Shown here: one piece after another, positions 18,706 through 27,292 of the stretch
Layout of the letters: each line of letters starts with the position of its first letter
Numbering within the stretch: position 1 is the stretch's first letter
NCBI RefSeq assembly: GCF_049803795.1
Contig: NZ_JBNAGJ010000001.1
Location: forward strand, 186,001-250,000
Length of the DNA: 64,000 bases
DNA from: Thalassobius sp002708925
GTDB taxonomy: Bacteria > Pseudomonadota > Alphaproteobacteria > Rhodobacterales > Rhodobacteraceae
Direction of reading: 5' to 3'
Translations under genes and position numbers: made by a program
Notes under the pieces: model-generated
Databases searched by the model: none
Seen by the model: the letters and a program-made list of their open reading frames with translations, nothing else
Told to the model about the DNA's origin: nothing

Positions 18706-20361
18706 ATGGCAGCCTATCAATACGTTTATCACATGCAGGGGGTCTCAAAGACTTACCCCGGCGGCAAGAAGTGCTTTGAGAATATCCACCTGTCCTTCCT
18801 GCCCGGTGTGAAAATCGGTGTGGTCGGCGTCAACGGTGCCGGTAAATCGACCCTGATGAAGATCATGGCCGGTCTGGATAAGGACTTCACCGGCGAGGCC
18901 TGGGCCGCCGAGGGCGCCAAGGTGGGCTATCTGCCGCAGGAGCCCGAGCTGGACCCTTCGCTGGACGTGCGCGGCAATGTGATGCTGGGCGTGGCCGAGA
19001 AAAAGGCCATCCTGGACCGCTATAACGAACTGGCGATGAACTACAGCGACGAAACCGCCGATGAGATGGCCAAGCTGCAAGACGAGATCGACAGCCAGAA
19101 CCTGTGGGATCTGGACAGTCAGGTCGATGTCTCGATGGAGGCGCTGCGCTGCCCGCCCGATGATGCCGATGTGACCAAACTGTCGGGGGGTGAAAAGCGC
19201 CGCGTTGCCCTGTGCAAGCTGCTGCTGGAAGCGCCCGACATGCTGTTGCTCGACGAACCGACCAACCACCTGGACGCGGAAACCATCGCCTGGCTGCAAC
19301 AGCACCTGATCGATTACAAAGGCACCATCCTGTGCGTTACCCACGACCGCTATTTCCTGGATGACATCACCGGCTGGATTCTGGAACTGGATCGCGGCCG
19401 CGGTATCCCCTACGAGGGCAACTACTCGGCCTGGCTGGAACAAAAAGCCAAACGGCTGGAGCGTGAGGCCAAGGAAGACAAGGCCAAGCAAAAGACGCTG
19501 GAACGCGAACTGGAATGGATGCGTGCTTCGCCCAAGGCCCGTCAGGCCAAATCCAAGGCCCGGATCAACGCTTATAACGAAATGGCCAACCAGTCCGAGC
19601 GCGAAAAACTCTCTCGCGCGCAGATCATCATCCCCAACGGCCCGCGTCTGGGCCAGAAGGTGATCGAGGTCAACGGCCTGGCCAAGCACCTGGGTGACAA
19701 ACAGCTGATCGAAGGGCTGAGCTTCAGCCTGCCGCCCGGCGGCATCGTCGGCGTGATCGGCCCCAACGGCGCGGGTAAAACCACCCTGTTCCGTATGCTG
19801 ACCGGCCAGGAACAGCCCGACGAGGGCAGCGTCGAATACGGCGACACGGTGCAGCTGTCCTATGTGGATCAGTCGCGCGACGACCTGAACGACAATGACA
19901 CCGTATGGGAGGCCATCGCTGACGGTCAGGACATCATTAAACTGGGCGACGCCGAGGTGAACGCGCGGGCTTATTGCTCGGCTTTCAACTTCAAGGGCGG
20001 CACCCAGCAGAAAAAGGTTTCCCTGCTGTCGGGTGGTGAACGCAACCGCGTGCATATGGCGCGCCTGCTGCGCTCGGGCGGGAACGTGCTGCTGCTCGAT
20101 GAACCGACCAACGATCTGGACGTGGAAACCCTGCGCGCGCTGGAAGACGCCCTGGTTGATTTTGCCGGCTGCGCCGTGGTGATCTCGCACGATCGTTTCT
20201 TCCTTGATCGGATCTGTACCCACATTCTGGCCTTCGAGGGCGACGCCCATGTCGAATGGTTCGAGGGCAACTTCGAGGACTACGAAGAAGACAAGAAACG
20301 CCGCCTGGGTGCCGACGCGCTGGAGCCGAAGCGGATCAAGCACAAGAAATTCTCGCGCTAA
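18706..20361 (+). CDS. ettA: Energy-dependent translational throttle protein EttA (ABC-F)
   Basis: Ribosome-associated ABC-F ATPase of 551 residues, gating entry into elongation according to ATP/ADP level. It has two complete ABC cassettes: Walker A GVNGAGKST and GPNGAGKTT, signatures LSGGEKRRVAL and LSGGERNRVHM, and Walker B LLLDEPTNHLD and LLLDEPTNDLD. Between them lies the charged linker (WLEQKAKRLEREAKEDKAKQ) typical of EttA, and there are no membrane segments. Length and order match the family closely. A terminator follows. Confidence 0.95.
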   Translation: MAAYQYVYHMQGVSKTYPGGKKCFENIHLSFLPGVKIGVVGVNGAGKSTLMKIMAGLDKDFTGEAWAAEGAKVGYLPQEPELDPSLDVRGNVMLGVAEKKAILDRYNELAMNYSDETADEMAKLQDEIDSQNLWDLDSQVDVSMEALRCPPDDADVTKLSGGEKRRVALCKLLLEAPDMLLLDEPTNHLDAETIAWLQQHLIDYKGTILCVTHDRYFLDDITGWILELDRGRGIPYEGNYSAWLEQKAKRLEREAKEDKAKQKTLERELEWMRASPKARQAKSKARINAYNEMANQSEREKLSRAQIIIPNGPRLGQKVIEVNGLAKHLGDKQLIEGLSFSLPPGGIVGVIGPNGAGKTTLFRMLTGQEQPDEGSVEYGDTVQLSYVDQSRDDLNDNDTVWEAIADGQDIIKLGDAEVNARAYCSAFNFKGGTQQKKVSLLSGGERNRVHMARLLRSGGNVLLLDEPTNDLDVETLRALEDALVDFAGCAVVISHDRFFLDRICTHILAFEGDAHVEWFEGNFEDYEEDKKRRLGADALEPKRIKHKKFSR

Positions 20362-20383
20362 TCGTGCGGGATCATCCGAGACA

Positions 20384-20410
20384 GGGGCGGCCTTTGGGTC
20401 GCCCTTTTTC
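20384..20410 (+). terminator. Terminator after ettA
   Basis: Stem gggcg(g) / (t)cgccc around a short loop, followed directly by T5, 23 bases after the ettA stop codon. Confidence 0.7.
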
Positions 20411-20580
20411 TTTCTGCTGACCGGGGTTGCCCTGCGGGGGCAGGCCGTGCCGATGAGTCGTCAGAGGAAATCCGCCGAAAAAGGCACAGAATGAATTTAT
20501 GCCTCACTCTTGCCATATTCACCCGTTTACGTTGTATTAATCCCTGAGGCCGCAAGATACAGCAAAAGCGGAGGCACAAA

Positions 20581-20784
20581 ATGGCATTGGTTGCACTGAT
20601 GGTATTCAGCACAGCAGGTTTTCTGGCCGCAGCGGCCGGGCTGCTTGGGTTCGGCCTGTCGCTTAGCGCAGCCTTGGGGCTGTATCTTGGGGTGGCCCTG
20701 ATCGGACCGGCTGTGCTGATCCTGCTGGCGTGGCGTCTGTCGCGCCCTTCGGATGGCGCGCCGCCGGGAATGGCCACGGCCTGA
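20581..20784 (+). CDS. Small two-helix membrane protein
   Basis: Protein of 67 residues that is almost entirely hydrophobic: two predicted membrane helices (about residues 3-25 and 28-52) followed by a short polar tail RLSRPSDG. A GGAGG ribosome site 7 bases before the ATG and a strong terminator 30 bases after the stop support a real monocistronic gene. No family is recognised. It may be an inner-membrane accessory peptide. Confidence 0.6.
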   Translation: MALVALMVFSTAGFLAAAAGLLGFGLSLSAALGLYLGVALIGPAVLILLAWRLSRPSDGAPPGMATA

Positions 20785-20810
20785 TTGCTCACACAGCCTG
20801 ACTGCTCACG

Positions 20811-20847
20811 AAAAGGCCGCGCATCGTCTGCGCGGCCGTTTCTTTTC
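20811..20847 (+). terminator. Rho-independent terminator
   Basis: A perfect 9-bp stem, ggccgcgca / tgcgcggcc (20815-20823 with 20829-20837), with a 5-base loop and a T-rich tail gtttctttt, after the small membrane protein gene. The A-run before the stem could also let it act on the opposite strand. Confidence 0.85.
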
Positions 20848-20897
20848 TGTCTTTCTGCCAGAAGCCCCTCCGGAGCCCCTGGAGGTGCCCGAAGGGG

Positions 20898-21101
20898 TTA
20901 CTCGAAAGCGCAGCCGGGTTTTGCGCCCAGTTTCTTGAACACGATGGCGGCCGGGCAGAAGCCCGTGAACGAGGATTGCAGCAGGTTGGCACCGACGAAT
21001 ACGGTCAGCCAGACGAAATAGGGGTGGACATAGACAGTTAGTACGACGCTGAGCAGTACCATGACGCCAGCAAAACGGAACATTGCGCGATCAATCGACA
21101 T
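20898..21101 (-). CDS. DUF2892 (YgaP-like transmembrane) protein
   Basis: Protein of 67 residues with two membrane helices: MFRFAGVMVLLSVVLTVYV and the DUF2892 core NLLQSSFTGFCPAAIVFKKLG, including the conserved Cys of GFCP. The domain also forms the membrane part of rhodanese YgaP. The start at 21101 begins the domain at its usual point (MSIDRAMFR); the much longer open frame on this strand is a shadow. It is divergent from the universal stress protein gene, sharing a possible FnrL box, which fits its frequent link to sulfur or oxygen responses. Confidence 0.82.
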   Translation of the reverse strand: MSIDRAMFRFAGVMVLLSVVLTVYVHPYFVWLTVFVGANLLQSSFTGFCPAAIVFKKLGAKPGCAFE

Positions 21102-21213
21102 AGTGGGATCCTTTCGGGTTTCAGGCGGATTTGCGGACCGAGCGGCGCTGGGCGCGCTTGGGTTGCCGATCTGTATAAACATTCCAAAATGCGAATGCAA
21201 TGGGCTGCGCAAT

Positions 21214-21227
21214 GTGACCTGCATCAA
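21214..21227. promoter_or_regulatory. Possible FNR/FnrL box
   Basis: GTGAC-N4-ATCAA matches 8 of 10 defined bases of the FNR consensus (TTGAT-N4-ATCAA, with Y at the fifth position in FnrL). It lies 54 bases before the USP gene and 112 before the divergent DUF2892 gene. Confidence 0.35.
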
Positions 21228-21281
21228 GGCACCGCACCGCATTCTGCCGCAAGATGAAGCCAGAAGATCAGGAGGTGACCC

Positions 21282-21689
21282 ATGTATGCCAATATTCTTG
21301 TTCCCGTTTCTTTCGACAGTGACCGTGACGCTGGCGGTGCGATTGATGTTGCCCGGACGCTCTGTAAAGAGGGCGGGAAGATCACGCTGATCCACGTGAT
21401 GGAGAGCGTCCCCAGCTATGCGATTTCCTATATGCCCACGGATTTCGCGGCGGAAACCCGGCTGGCCATTGAGGCCGAGCTGGCCACTATGGGGGCGGAA
21501 TTGCCCGATGCGGAGGCGGTGGTGATTGAGGGCCATTCGGGACGCAGCATTGTGGAATGGGCGGATCGCAATGAGATCGATTGTATCGTGATTGCCTCGC
21601 ACCGGCCGGGAATGCAGGATCTGCTGTTGGGCTCGACCGCGGCGCAGGTGGTGCGCCATGCCAAATGCGCGGTTCATGTGCTGCGCTAG
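21282..21689 (+). CDS. Universal stress protein (UspA family)
   Basis: Single USP domain of 135 residues: N-terminal MYANILVPVSFD, central EGHSGRSIVEWADRNEIDCIVIASH and C-terminal LLLGSTAAQVVRHAKCAVHVLR with the GS nucleotide-site element. The middle glycine pattern is altered (HRPGMQDLLLGS), but this variant is common in alphaproteobacterial UspA. A very strong aggaggtg ribosome site is present. Such genes are often induced under low oxygen, consistent with the FNR-like box upstream. Confidence 0.92.
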   Translation: MYANILVPVSFDSDRDAGGAIDVARTLCKEGGKITLIHVMESVPSYAISYMPTDFAAETRLAIEAELATMGAELPDAEAVVIEGHSGRSIVEWADRNEIDCIVIASHRPGMQDLLLGSTAAQVVRHAKCAVHVLR

Positions 21690-21710
21690 GGCCGCGACCG
21701 TTCGGAGGGG

Positions 21711-21766
21711 ATTGGGGGCGGGACGCCTCTGGCGGAGTATTTGGGGCAAGATGAAACCGCTGCGGG
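21711..21766. repeat. Extragenic GC-rich repeat element, copy 1
   Basis: A non-coding stretch between two genes carrying cgcctctggcg followed by gagtatttggggcaagatga. A related block (hairpin plus gagtatt and an A-rich end) lies at 32482-32563. From general knowledge such gagtatt-centred blocks recur between genes in Rhodobacterales; this should be counted genome-wide. Confidence 0.4.
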
Positions 21767-21848
21767 GCAGGGGGCGGGCGGGTTCTTGTAACCTGGTGGC
21801 GGTGCCCCCACATCCTGTGGAACGCCACAACACAGGAGAGTGTGCCCG

Positions 21849-22109
21849 ATGCAATGCCCGATCGACGGAACCCAGCTGGTGATGACTGAACGCGCGGGGG
21901 TCGAGATTGACTATTGTCCGCAATGCCGGGGTGTCTGGCTGGATCGGGGTGAACTGGACAAGATCATTGAGCGCAGCGCCGCGCAATCGCAACCGGCCCC
22001 GCAGCGGGCAGCAGGGTATGATCGGGGCGACGCATACGACGAGCGTTACCGCAAGTCCAAATACAAAAAGCGCAAGAGCTTTCTAAGTGAGATTTTCGAT
22101 TTCGACTGA
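21849..22109 (+). CDS. TFIIB-type zinc-ribbon protein
   Basis: Protein of 86 residues. The N-terminal half is the zf-TFIIB domain: CPIDGTQL, then IDYCPQCRGVWLDRGELDKII, with cysteines for one zinc site. The C-terminal half is low-complexity and basic (RYRKSKYKKRKS), ending SFLSEIFDFD. The family is widespread with no assigned role and may bind nucleic acid. The start at 21849 is chosen over the GTG at 21840 because the aggaga site is then 12 bases upstream and the zinc ribbon begins at the usual position. Confidence 0.82.
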   Translation: MQCPIDGTQLVMTERAGVEIDYCPQCRGVWLDRGELDKIIERSAAQSQPAPQRAAGYDRGDAYDERYRKSKYKKRKSFLSEIFDFD

Positions 22110-22206
22110 GCCGGACGTGAAAAATGATCCAAGCGGCGCTGTCGGGGCCTTTTGGGCTGTTCATGCCCATTGACCGCCGCGCGATTCCGCATCATATCGC
22201 TGATCC

Positions 22207-24009
22207 ATGACCGACCTAAAGCACATCCGCAATTTCTCGATTGTTGCCCATATTGACCACGGGAAATCCACCCTGGCCGACCGCCTGATTCAATCCACCA
22301 ACACGGTGGCGGATCGGGATATGAAGGAACAGTTGCTGGACAGCATGGATATCGAGCGCGAGCGCGGTATCACCATCAAGGCCAACACCGTGCGGATTGA
22401 TTACACCGCGCAGGATGGCGAAACCTATGTGCTGAACCTGATCGACACGCCCGGCCACGTGGACTTTGCCTATGAGGTCAGCCGCTCGATGCGTGCGGTC
22501 GAGGGGTCTTTGCTGGTGGTGGATGCCAGCCAGGGGGTTGAGGCGCAGACGCTGGCCAATGTGTATACCGCGATTGAGGCCGATCACGAGATCGTGCCGG
22601 TGCTGAACAAGGTGGACCTGCCCGCCGCCGAGCCCGAGCGCGTGGCCGAGCAGATCGAGGATGTGATCGGCATTGATGCCTCGGACGCCTGCCTGATTTC
22701 CGCCAAGACCGGCATCGGTATCCCCGATGTGCTGGAGGCGATCGTGAAGCGCCTGCCGCCGCCTCATTCCGGCGATCCGGATGCGCCGCTGAAGGCGATG
22801 CTGGTGGACAGCTGGTATGACCCCTATCTGGGTGTGGTCGTTCTGGTGCGGATCATGGACGGTAAGCTGAAAAAGGGCGATCAGATTCGCATGATGCAGA
22901 CCGGCGCCAAATACGGTGTGGACCGGGTGGGCGTGTTCCGCCCGCAGATGCAGAATGTGGATGTGCTGGGGCCCGGTGAGATCGGGTTCATCACGGCCTC
23001 GATCAAGCAGGTGCGGGATACCAAGGTGGGTGACACGATCACCCATGAAAAACGTCAGACGCCCGAGCCCCTGCCGGGCTTCAAACCGTCTGTCCCGGTG
23101 GTGTTCTGTGGGCTTTTCCCCGTGGATTCCGCGGAATTCGAAGACCTGCGCGATGCGATTGAGAAACTGGCGCTGAATGACGCGTCCTTCAGCTTTGAGA
23201 TGGAAACCTCGGCCGCGCTTGGCTTTGGGTTCCGCTGCGGTTTCCTGGGTCTGCTGCACCTCGAAGTGATCCGCGACCGGATCGAGCGCGAATATAACAT
23301 CGAGCTGATCACCACCGCGCCCAGCGTGATCTATCACGTCTACATGAAAGACGGTGAGATGATCGAGCTGCACAATCCCGCCGATATGCCCGACCCCTCC
23401 AAGGTGGATCATCTTGAAGAACCGCGCATCAAGGCCACGATCATGGTGCCCGATGAATATCTGGGCGACGTGCTGAAACTGTGCCAGGATCGCCGCGGCA
23501 TCCAAGAGGATCTGACCTACGCTGGCACCCGCGCCATGGTGGTGTATGATCTGCCGCTGAACGAGGTTGTGTTCGATTTCTACGACCGTCTGAAATCGGT
23601 GACCAAGGGCTATGCGTCCTTCGATTATCAGATGACGGGCTATCGCGAAGATAACCTGGTGAAAATGTCGATTCTGGTGAACGAGGAACCCGTGGACGCG
23701 CTGTCGGTTATGGTGCACCGCGACCGCGCCGAGATGCGGGGCCGCGCCATGTGCGAAAAACTGAAGGATCTGATCCCGCGCCACATGTTCAAGATCCCGA
23801 TTCAGGCCGCGATTGGTGGCAAGGTGATCGCCCGTGAAACTCTGGCTGCGCTGCGCAAGGATGTGACCGCGAAATGCTATGGCGGTGACGCGACGCGTAA
23901 GAAAAAACTGCTGGAAAAGCAGAAGGCCGGTAAGAAGAAGATGCGCCAGTTCGGCCGGGTGGACATCCCGCAAGAGGCCTTTATCTCGGCCCTGAAAATG
24001 GACGACTGA
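22207..24009 (+). CDS. lepA: Elongation factor 4 (LepA) GTPase
   Basis: Translational GTPase of 600 residues that acts on paused or pre-translocated ribosomes. G-domain motifs are complete: AHIDHGKSTLADRL (G1), DTPGHVDF (G3) and NKVDLP (G4). The EF-G-like domains follow, with FRCGFLGLLHLEVIRDRIE, and the C-terminal LepA-specific domain with KCYGGDATRKKKLLEKQKAGKKKM, which is diagnostic. Length matches the family exactly. It stands alone with its own terminator; the ribosome site is weak. Confidence 0.97.
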   Translation: MTDLKHIRNFSIVAHIDHGKSTLADRLIQSTNTVADRDMKEQLLDSMDIERERGITIKANTVRIDYTAQDGETYVLNLIDTPGHVDFAYEVSRSMRAVEGSLLVVDASQGVEAQTLANVYTAIEADHEIVPVLNKVDLPAAEPERVAEQIEDVIGIDASDACLISAKTGIGIPDVLEAIVKRLPPPHSGDPDAPLKAMLVDSWYDPYLGVVVLVRIMDGKLKKGDQIRMMQTGAKYGVDRVGVFRPQMQNVDVLGPGEIGFITASIKQVRDTKVGDTITHEKRQTPEPLPGFKPSVPVVFCGLFPVDSAEFEDLRDAIEKLALNDASFSFEMETSAALGFGFRCGFLGLLHLEVIRDRIEREYNIELITTAPSVIYHVYMKDGEMIELHNPADMPDPSKVDHLEEPRIKATIMVPDEYLGDVLKLCQDRRGIQEDLTYAGTRAMVVYDLPLNEVVFDFYDRLKSVTKGYASFDYQMTGYREDNLVKMSILVNEEPVDALSVMVHRDRAEMRGRAMCEKLKDLIPRHMFKIPIQAAIGGKVIARETLAALRKDVTAKCYGGDATRKKKLLEKQKAGKKKMRQFGRVDIPQEAFISALKMDD

Positions 24010-24012
24010 CCA

Positions 24013-24047
24013 GAAAACCGCCTCCTGTTGGGCGGTTTTCTTCTTGG
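24013..24047 (+). terminator. Rho-independent terminator after lepA
   Basis: A perfect 10-bp stem, gaaaaccgcc / ggcggttttc (24013-24022 with 24031-24040), with an 8-base loop and a T-rich tail, directly behind the lepA stop. Confidence 0.88.
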
Positions 24048-24298
24048 TGGCTTCGGCAAAGTTCAAAGCCTTCATATATGTTTCATCCTGTCCTAACACG
24101 ATGGCGCCTGTGCTCATCCTGTTGCATTTCGCCGGGGCGCTGTTCCCTCAGTTCCTGTTCTGCCGCTGCGCTGATCCACAAGCGTCATAGGCGCGAGAGA
24201 GGGGCTCAAAGGCGCGGGATGTTTTCAAGCCAAGGTTGACATAAGGTAAATTAGCCGCTGGTGTGGTCATATTACGACACTAGGGGTTGCGCCAATCC

Positions 24299-26314
24299 AT
24301 GGAGCGTTTGCGGCATTTTTTAGAACTGGTTGAGGGGGACAATCACAGCAGCGTCTACCTGCGTACCTTCGGTACGGTCGAGCTGACGACACGCCACGGC
24401 CCCGTGCCTTTGCGCAACACCAAGGCACGGGCCTTGATTGCCTTTGTGGCGCTCAGTCCGACACGGTCCTGTACCCGCTCTGAGCTGTGCGATTTGCTGT
24501 GGCCCGAAACGGATGAGAAAAAGGCCCGGTCGTCTCTGCGTCAATGCCTGTCGGCGATTCGCCGGGCCAGTCGTGATCTGGACGACAGCCTGCTGATGGT
24601 CGAGGGCGAGCGGATCGGGCTGGACGGGGCGCTTTTGTCTACCGATCTGGAAAGCCTGCTGCAAAGGCTGTACCAGCAGCCCCCCAGTGCCAAAATTCTG
24701 GACGATTGTCTTGAGGCGCGGCGCATTCTGAATGATCTGTCTTCCGTGACTTCGGGGTTCGATACCTGGGCGGCCAGCGTCCGCAGCGAGGCGATGGACA
24801 AGGTGCTGACGGGGCTCAAACAGTTTTACACCGATCCTCAGGTTGATCGCGACGCCAGGATCAAAAGCGCGCAGACCGCGCTGAAACTGGATGCTTTCGA
24901 AGAAGAGGCCGTGCGCGGCCTGATGCAGAACCTGGCCGAAAATGGCGAGGCCTCGGCGGCGCTGCGTCACTATGGGCAATTTTATGATCTGCTGACCGAG
25001 GAAATGGACGCCGAACCCTCGCTTGAAACCCAAGAGCTGGCCGTCGCGATCAAAATGTCCACCGGGCAGGCACGGCCGCATCCCTCCCAGCCTCCAGGCG
25101 TGCCCGCGGCGGCAACCGGGCCGCGTGTTTCGCTGGCTGTGCTGCCCTTCGAGGTCATCGGCAATACAGATGACGCGCGCACCCTGTCCCTGGGGTTGCT
25201 GGATCATCTGACCTGTCATCTGGCGTCCATGCGCGCGCCTTCTGTCATTTCCAGCAACACCACGCGGATGTATCTGGGGCGGGTTCCGCGCCCTTCGGAT
25301 GTCGGCCGGGATCTGAACGCGCGGTTTCTGCTGTCTGGCTCGATGCGGATGGATGCGCAGCAGGTTGCGCTGGCGCTGCAACTGATCGAAACCCAGACCG
25401 AGAAAATCGTCTGGGCCAACAGGATGGTCAGCTCGAAGGCGGAAATCCTGAACCTGAACGTCCCCATCGCCGAGGAAATCGCCCGCAGGATTGTTCCGTC
25501 CGTGAATGCGCAGGAATTGCGGCTGTCGCGCAGCCTGCATCCGAACCAGCTGGAACCGTATCACCTGATTTTGCAGGCGAAGGATCTGATTTTCAGGTTG
25601 GACAAGGCGGATTTTCTAAGCGCAGGGGAACTGCTGCGCACAGCGATCCAATCCGAACCCCAATTCGCCCCGGCGCATTCGACGATGGCCGACTGGCTGT
25701 CCATTCGCATCTGGGAGGGCTGGTCCGAGGATGTGAACGCCGATCGGACGGCGCTGGACCATCACACGCGCATGGCGATTTCTCTGGTTCCCGATGACGG
25801 CCGGGTGATGGCGCTTTGGGCACATAACCGGATGATGTTTAACCGAGAATACGATGAGGCTCTGTCGCTTCTGGATAAGGCGATTGATCTGTGCCCCAAC
25901 GATGCCGAGGCCCTGGTCTGGTCTGTGCCCACGCTGGCGACCACCCGCAATTCCGAGCAGGCGGTGCGCAATGGCAAAAGGGCGCTGGATCGGTCTCCGC
26001 TGGATCCTTTCCTGTTTCGCAACGAACATTTCCTGAGCTTTGCGCATTTTTCCAACGGTGATTTCGAAGAATCGATTGAATATGGCATGTCCTGTTTTCG
26101 CAAGGCTCCGAATTACAGCGGCAATACGCGGGCGACGATTGCAGCGCTTTGCGCGGCCGGGCGCAGATCCGAGGCGCTCTCTCTGGCAGAGCATCACAAT
26201 AGCCTGCACCCGGATTTTTCGGTTGCTGAATTCACCAAGATTCAAGGGTTCCGCAATCCCGAAGATCGCGCGCAATTCGGTGCCTATCTGCTAGAGGCAG
26301 GCCTGCCCGCTTAG
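24299..26314 (+). CDS. SARP-like transcriptional regulator with BTAD, TolB-like and TPR regions
   Basis: Protein of 671 residues from the ATG at 24299 (a TTG at 24287 is the alternative). Residues about 20-105 resemble the OmpR/SARP winged helix (LRTFGTVELTTRHGPVPL, then SELCDLLWPETDEKKARSSLRQCLSAIRR). Residues about 110-265 look like a bacterial transcriptional activator (BTAD) helical repeat domain. Residues 275-410 resemble the TolB-like region found after cyclase or CadC-type regulators (SLAVLPFEVIGNTDDARTLSLG, RFLLSGSMR). The remainder is TPR-like. It lies 72 bases before the PAP2 and papain genes on the same strand and probably controls them; this is inferred from position. Confidence 0.82.
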   Translation: MERLRHFLELVEGDNHSSVYLRTFGTVELTTRHGPVPLRNTKARALIAFVALSPTRSCTRSELCDLLWPETDEKKARSSLRQCLSAIRRASRDLDDSLLMVEGERIGLDGALLSTDLESLLQRLYQQPPSAKILDDCLEARRILNDLSSVTSGFDTWAASVRSEAMDKVLTGLKQFYTDPQVDRDARIKSAQTALKLDAFEEEAVRGLMQNLAENGEASAALRHYGQFYDLLTEEMDAEPSLETQELAVAIKMSTGQARPHPSQPPGVPAAATGPRVSLAVLPFEVIGNTDDARTLSLGLLDHLTCHLASMRAPSVISSNTTRMYLGRVPRPSDVGRDLNARFLLSGSMRMDAQQVALALQLIETQTEKIVWANRMVSSKAEILNLNVPIAEEIARRIVPSVNAQELRLSRSLHPNQLEPYHLILQAKDLIFRLDKADFLSAGELLRTAIQSEPQFAPAHSTMADWLSIRIWEGWSEDVNADRTALDHHTRMAISLVPDDGRVMALWAHNRMMFNREYDEALSLLDKAIDLCPNDAEALVWSVPTLATTRNSEQAVRNGKRALDRSPLDPFLFRNEHFLSFAHFSNGDFEESIEYGMSCFRKAPNYSGNTRATIAALCAAGRRSEALSLAEHHNSLHPDFSVAEFTKIQGFRNPEDRAQFGAYLLEAGLPA

Positions 26315-26386
26315 GTTTCACGTTTCATTCACGCTGCGCTCGCAATGCGTGGGGATACTGAAAATACGTAACCAATAGGGGGTAAT

Positions 26387-27292
26387 ATGACACGTGTAGC
26401 TGCAACAAACGGGGCCACCAACGGCGCCACGAACGGAGCCACCAATGGGGCCACAAACGGCGCCACGCAGGGGGCTATTGTCACGGGTGTGGGGCCCGGA
26501 GCCGGCACGGTGATGCCGCCGGGGCGTCCGCTGTCGGTTAACTATGACGTTCACGAGCTGGCCCCCGTCGTCGGGGCCGAATTTTCGATGGCCGAACTGC
26601 ATCCTGATCTGTGGGTGCAGGCTGCGCTGGCCGAGCTGCTTCCGCTGGTCAGCCGCCATGCAAAAACCGCAGCGGAATGCACGGAGATTGAGGAAGAGCT
26701 TAGGGCGACGTTTCAGGGAAAATCCGTCAGCGAAGATCTGCACTATGGACTGGCCGAGCGCGACACCACCCTGGACCATTATGTGGCCGAGATTGTCGAT
26801 CAGGCGGGCAGTTTCCATCATTGCTATTACAATGTTCTGTCCATTCAGCCGGCTTTGCACCCTAACACGGCGAAGCTGATATCGGTGGGGATGATGTTGG
26901 GCGGCATCGTGGGGATGGAATGGAAATTGCAGATCAAGCGCGCCCGCCCGGCGCAGGTCTGGCCGGGGATTTTGCCGATCCTGCCCACTCCGGCGCATCC
27001 GTCTCTGCCCAGCAATCATGCAACTCAGGCCGCTGTTGTTTCTGGGCTGCTGACCCATGCGCTGAAGGGGGATGAACGATACGGTATCGGTAAGTGCCTG
27101 AAAGCACTGGCTGATCGCATCGCCCTGAACCGCGAGCGCGCGGGGGTCCACTTTGCCAGCGATTCAGATGCTGGCCGGATTTTGGCCACTAAAATCGTGC
27201 GTGATATTGTCGGCTCGCAGAAGCTGCAACACCAGATGGATCGCTGCGCCCAAGAGCTTTCTCTTCTGGCGGCGCAGGATGATGCGAAATGA
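26387..27292 (+). CDS. PAP2 / vanadium-dependent haloperoxidase-type protein with TNGA repeats
   Basis: Protein of 301 residues. Residues 6-28 are a tandem TNGA repeat, then a Gly/Pro-rich linker. The PAP2/vanadate-site motifs are all present: Lys180-x6-Arg187-Pro, PSNH with His211 (usually PSGH) and Arg249-x5-His255-x3-Asp259. These residues bind phosphate in acid phosphatases or vanadate in haloperoxidases, so phosphatase and peroxidase activity are both possible. No signal peptide or membrane helix is obvious, unlike membrane PAP2 lipid phosphatases. Its stop overlaps the next gene's ATG by 4 bases. The ribosome site is aggggg. Confidence 0.75.
   Translation: MTRVAATNGATNGATNGATNGATNGATQGAIVTGVGPGAGTVMPPGRPLSVNYDVHELAPVVGAEFSMAELHPDLWVQAALAELLPLVSRHAKTAAECTEIEEELRATFQGKSVSEDLHYGLAERDTTLDHYVAEIVDQAGSFHHCYYNVLSIQPALHPNTAKLISVGMMLGGIVGMEWKLQIKRARPAQVWPGILPILPTPAHPSLPSNHATQAAVVSGLLTHALKGDERYGIGKCLKALADRIALNRERAGVHFASDSDAGRILATKIVRDIVGSQKLQHQMDRCAQELSLLAAQDDAK
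26405..26470 (+). repeat. 12-bp coding tandem repeat (TNGA units)
   Basis: About five imperfect copies of a 12-bp unit (gccaccaacggx) at the start of the PAP2 gene encode successive T-N-G-A units. Copies differ at third codon positions, suggesting the peptide repeat is maintained rather than freshly slipped. Confidence 0.85.

Noticed and set aside
20898..21992. 364-codon minus-strand frame read as one protein
   Set aside because: Only the last 67 codons match DUF2892; the rest is antisense to the USP gene.
22216..24117. 633-codon open frame opposite lepA
   Set aside because: Histidine-rich mirror of a high-GC coding strand; lepA accounts for the region fully. The same applies to the long frames opposite ettA and the Rieske genes.
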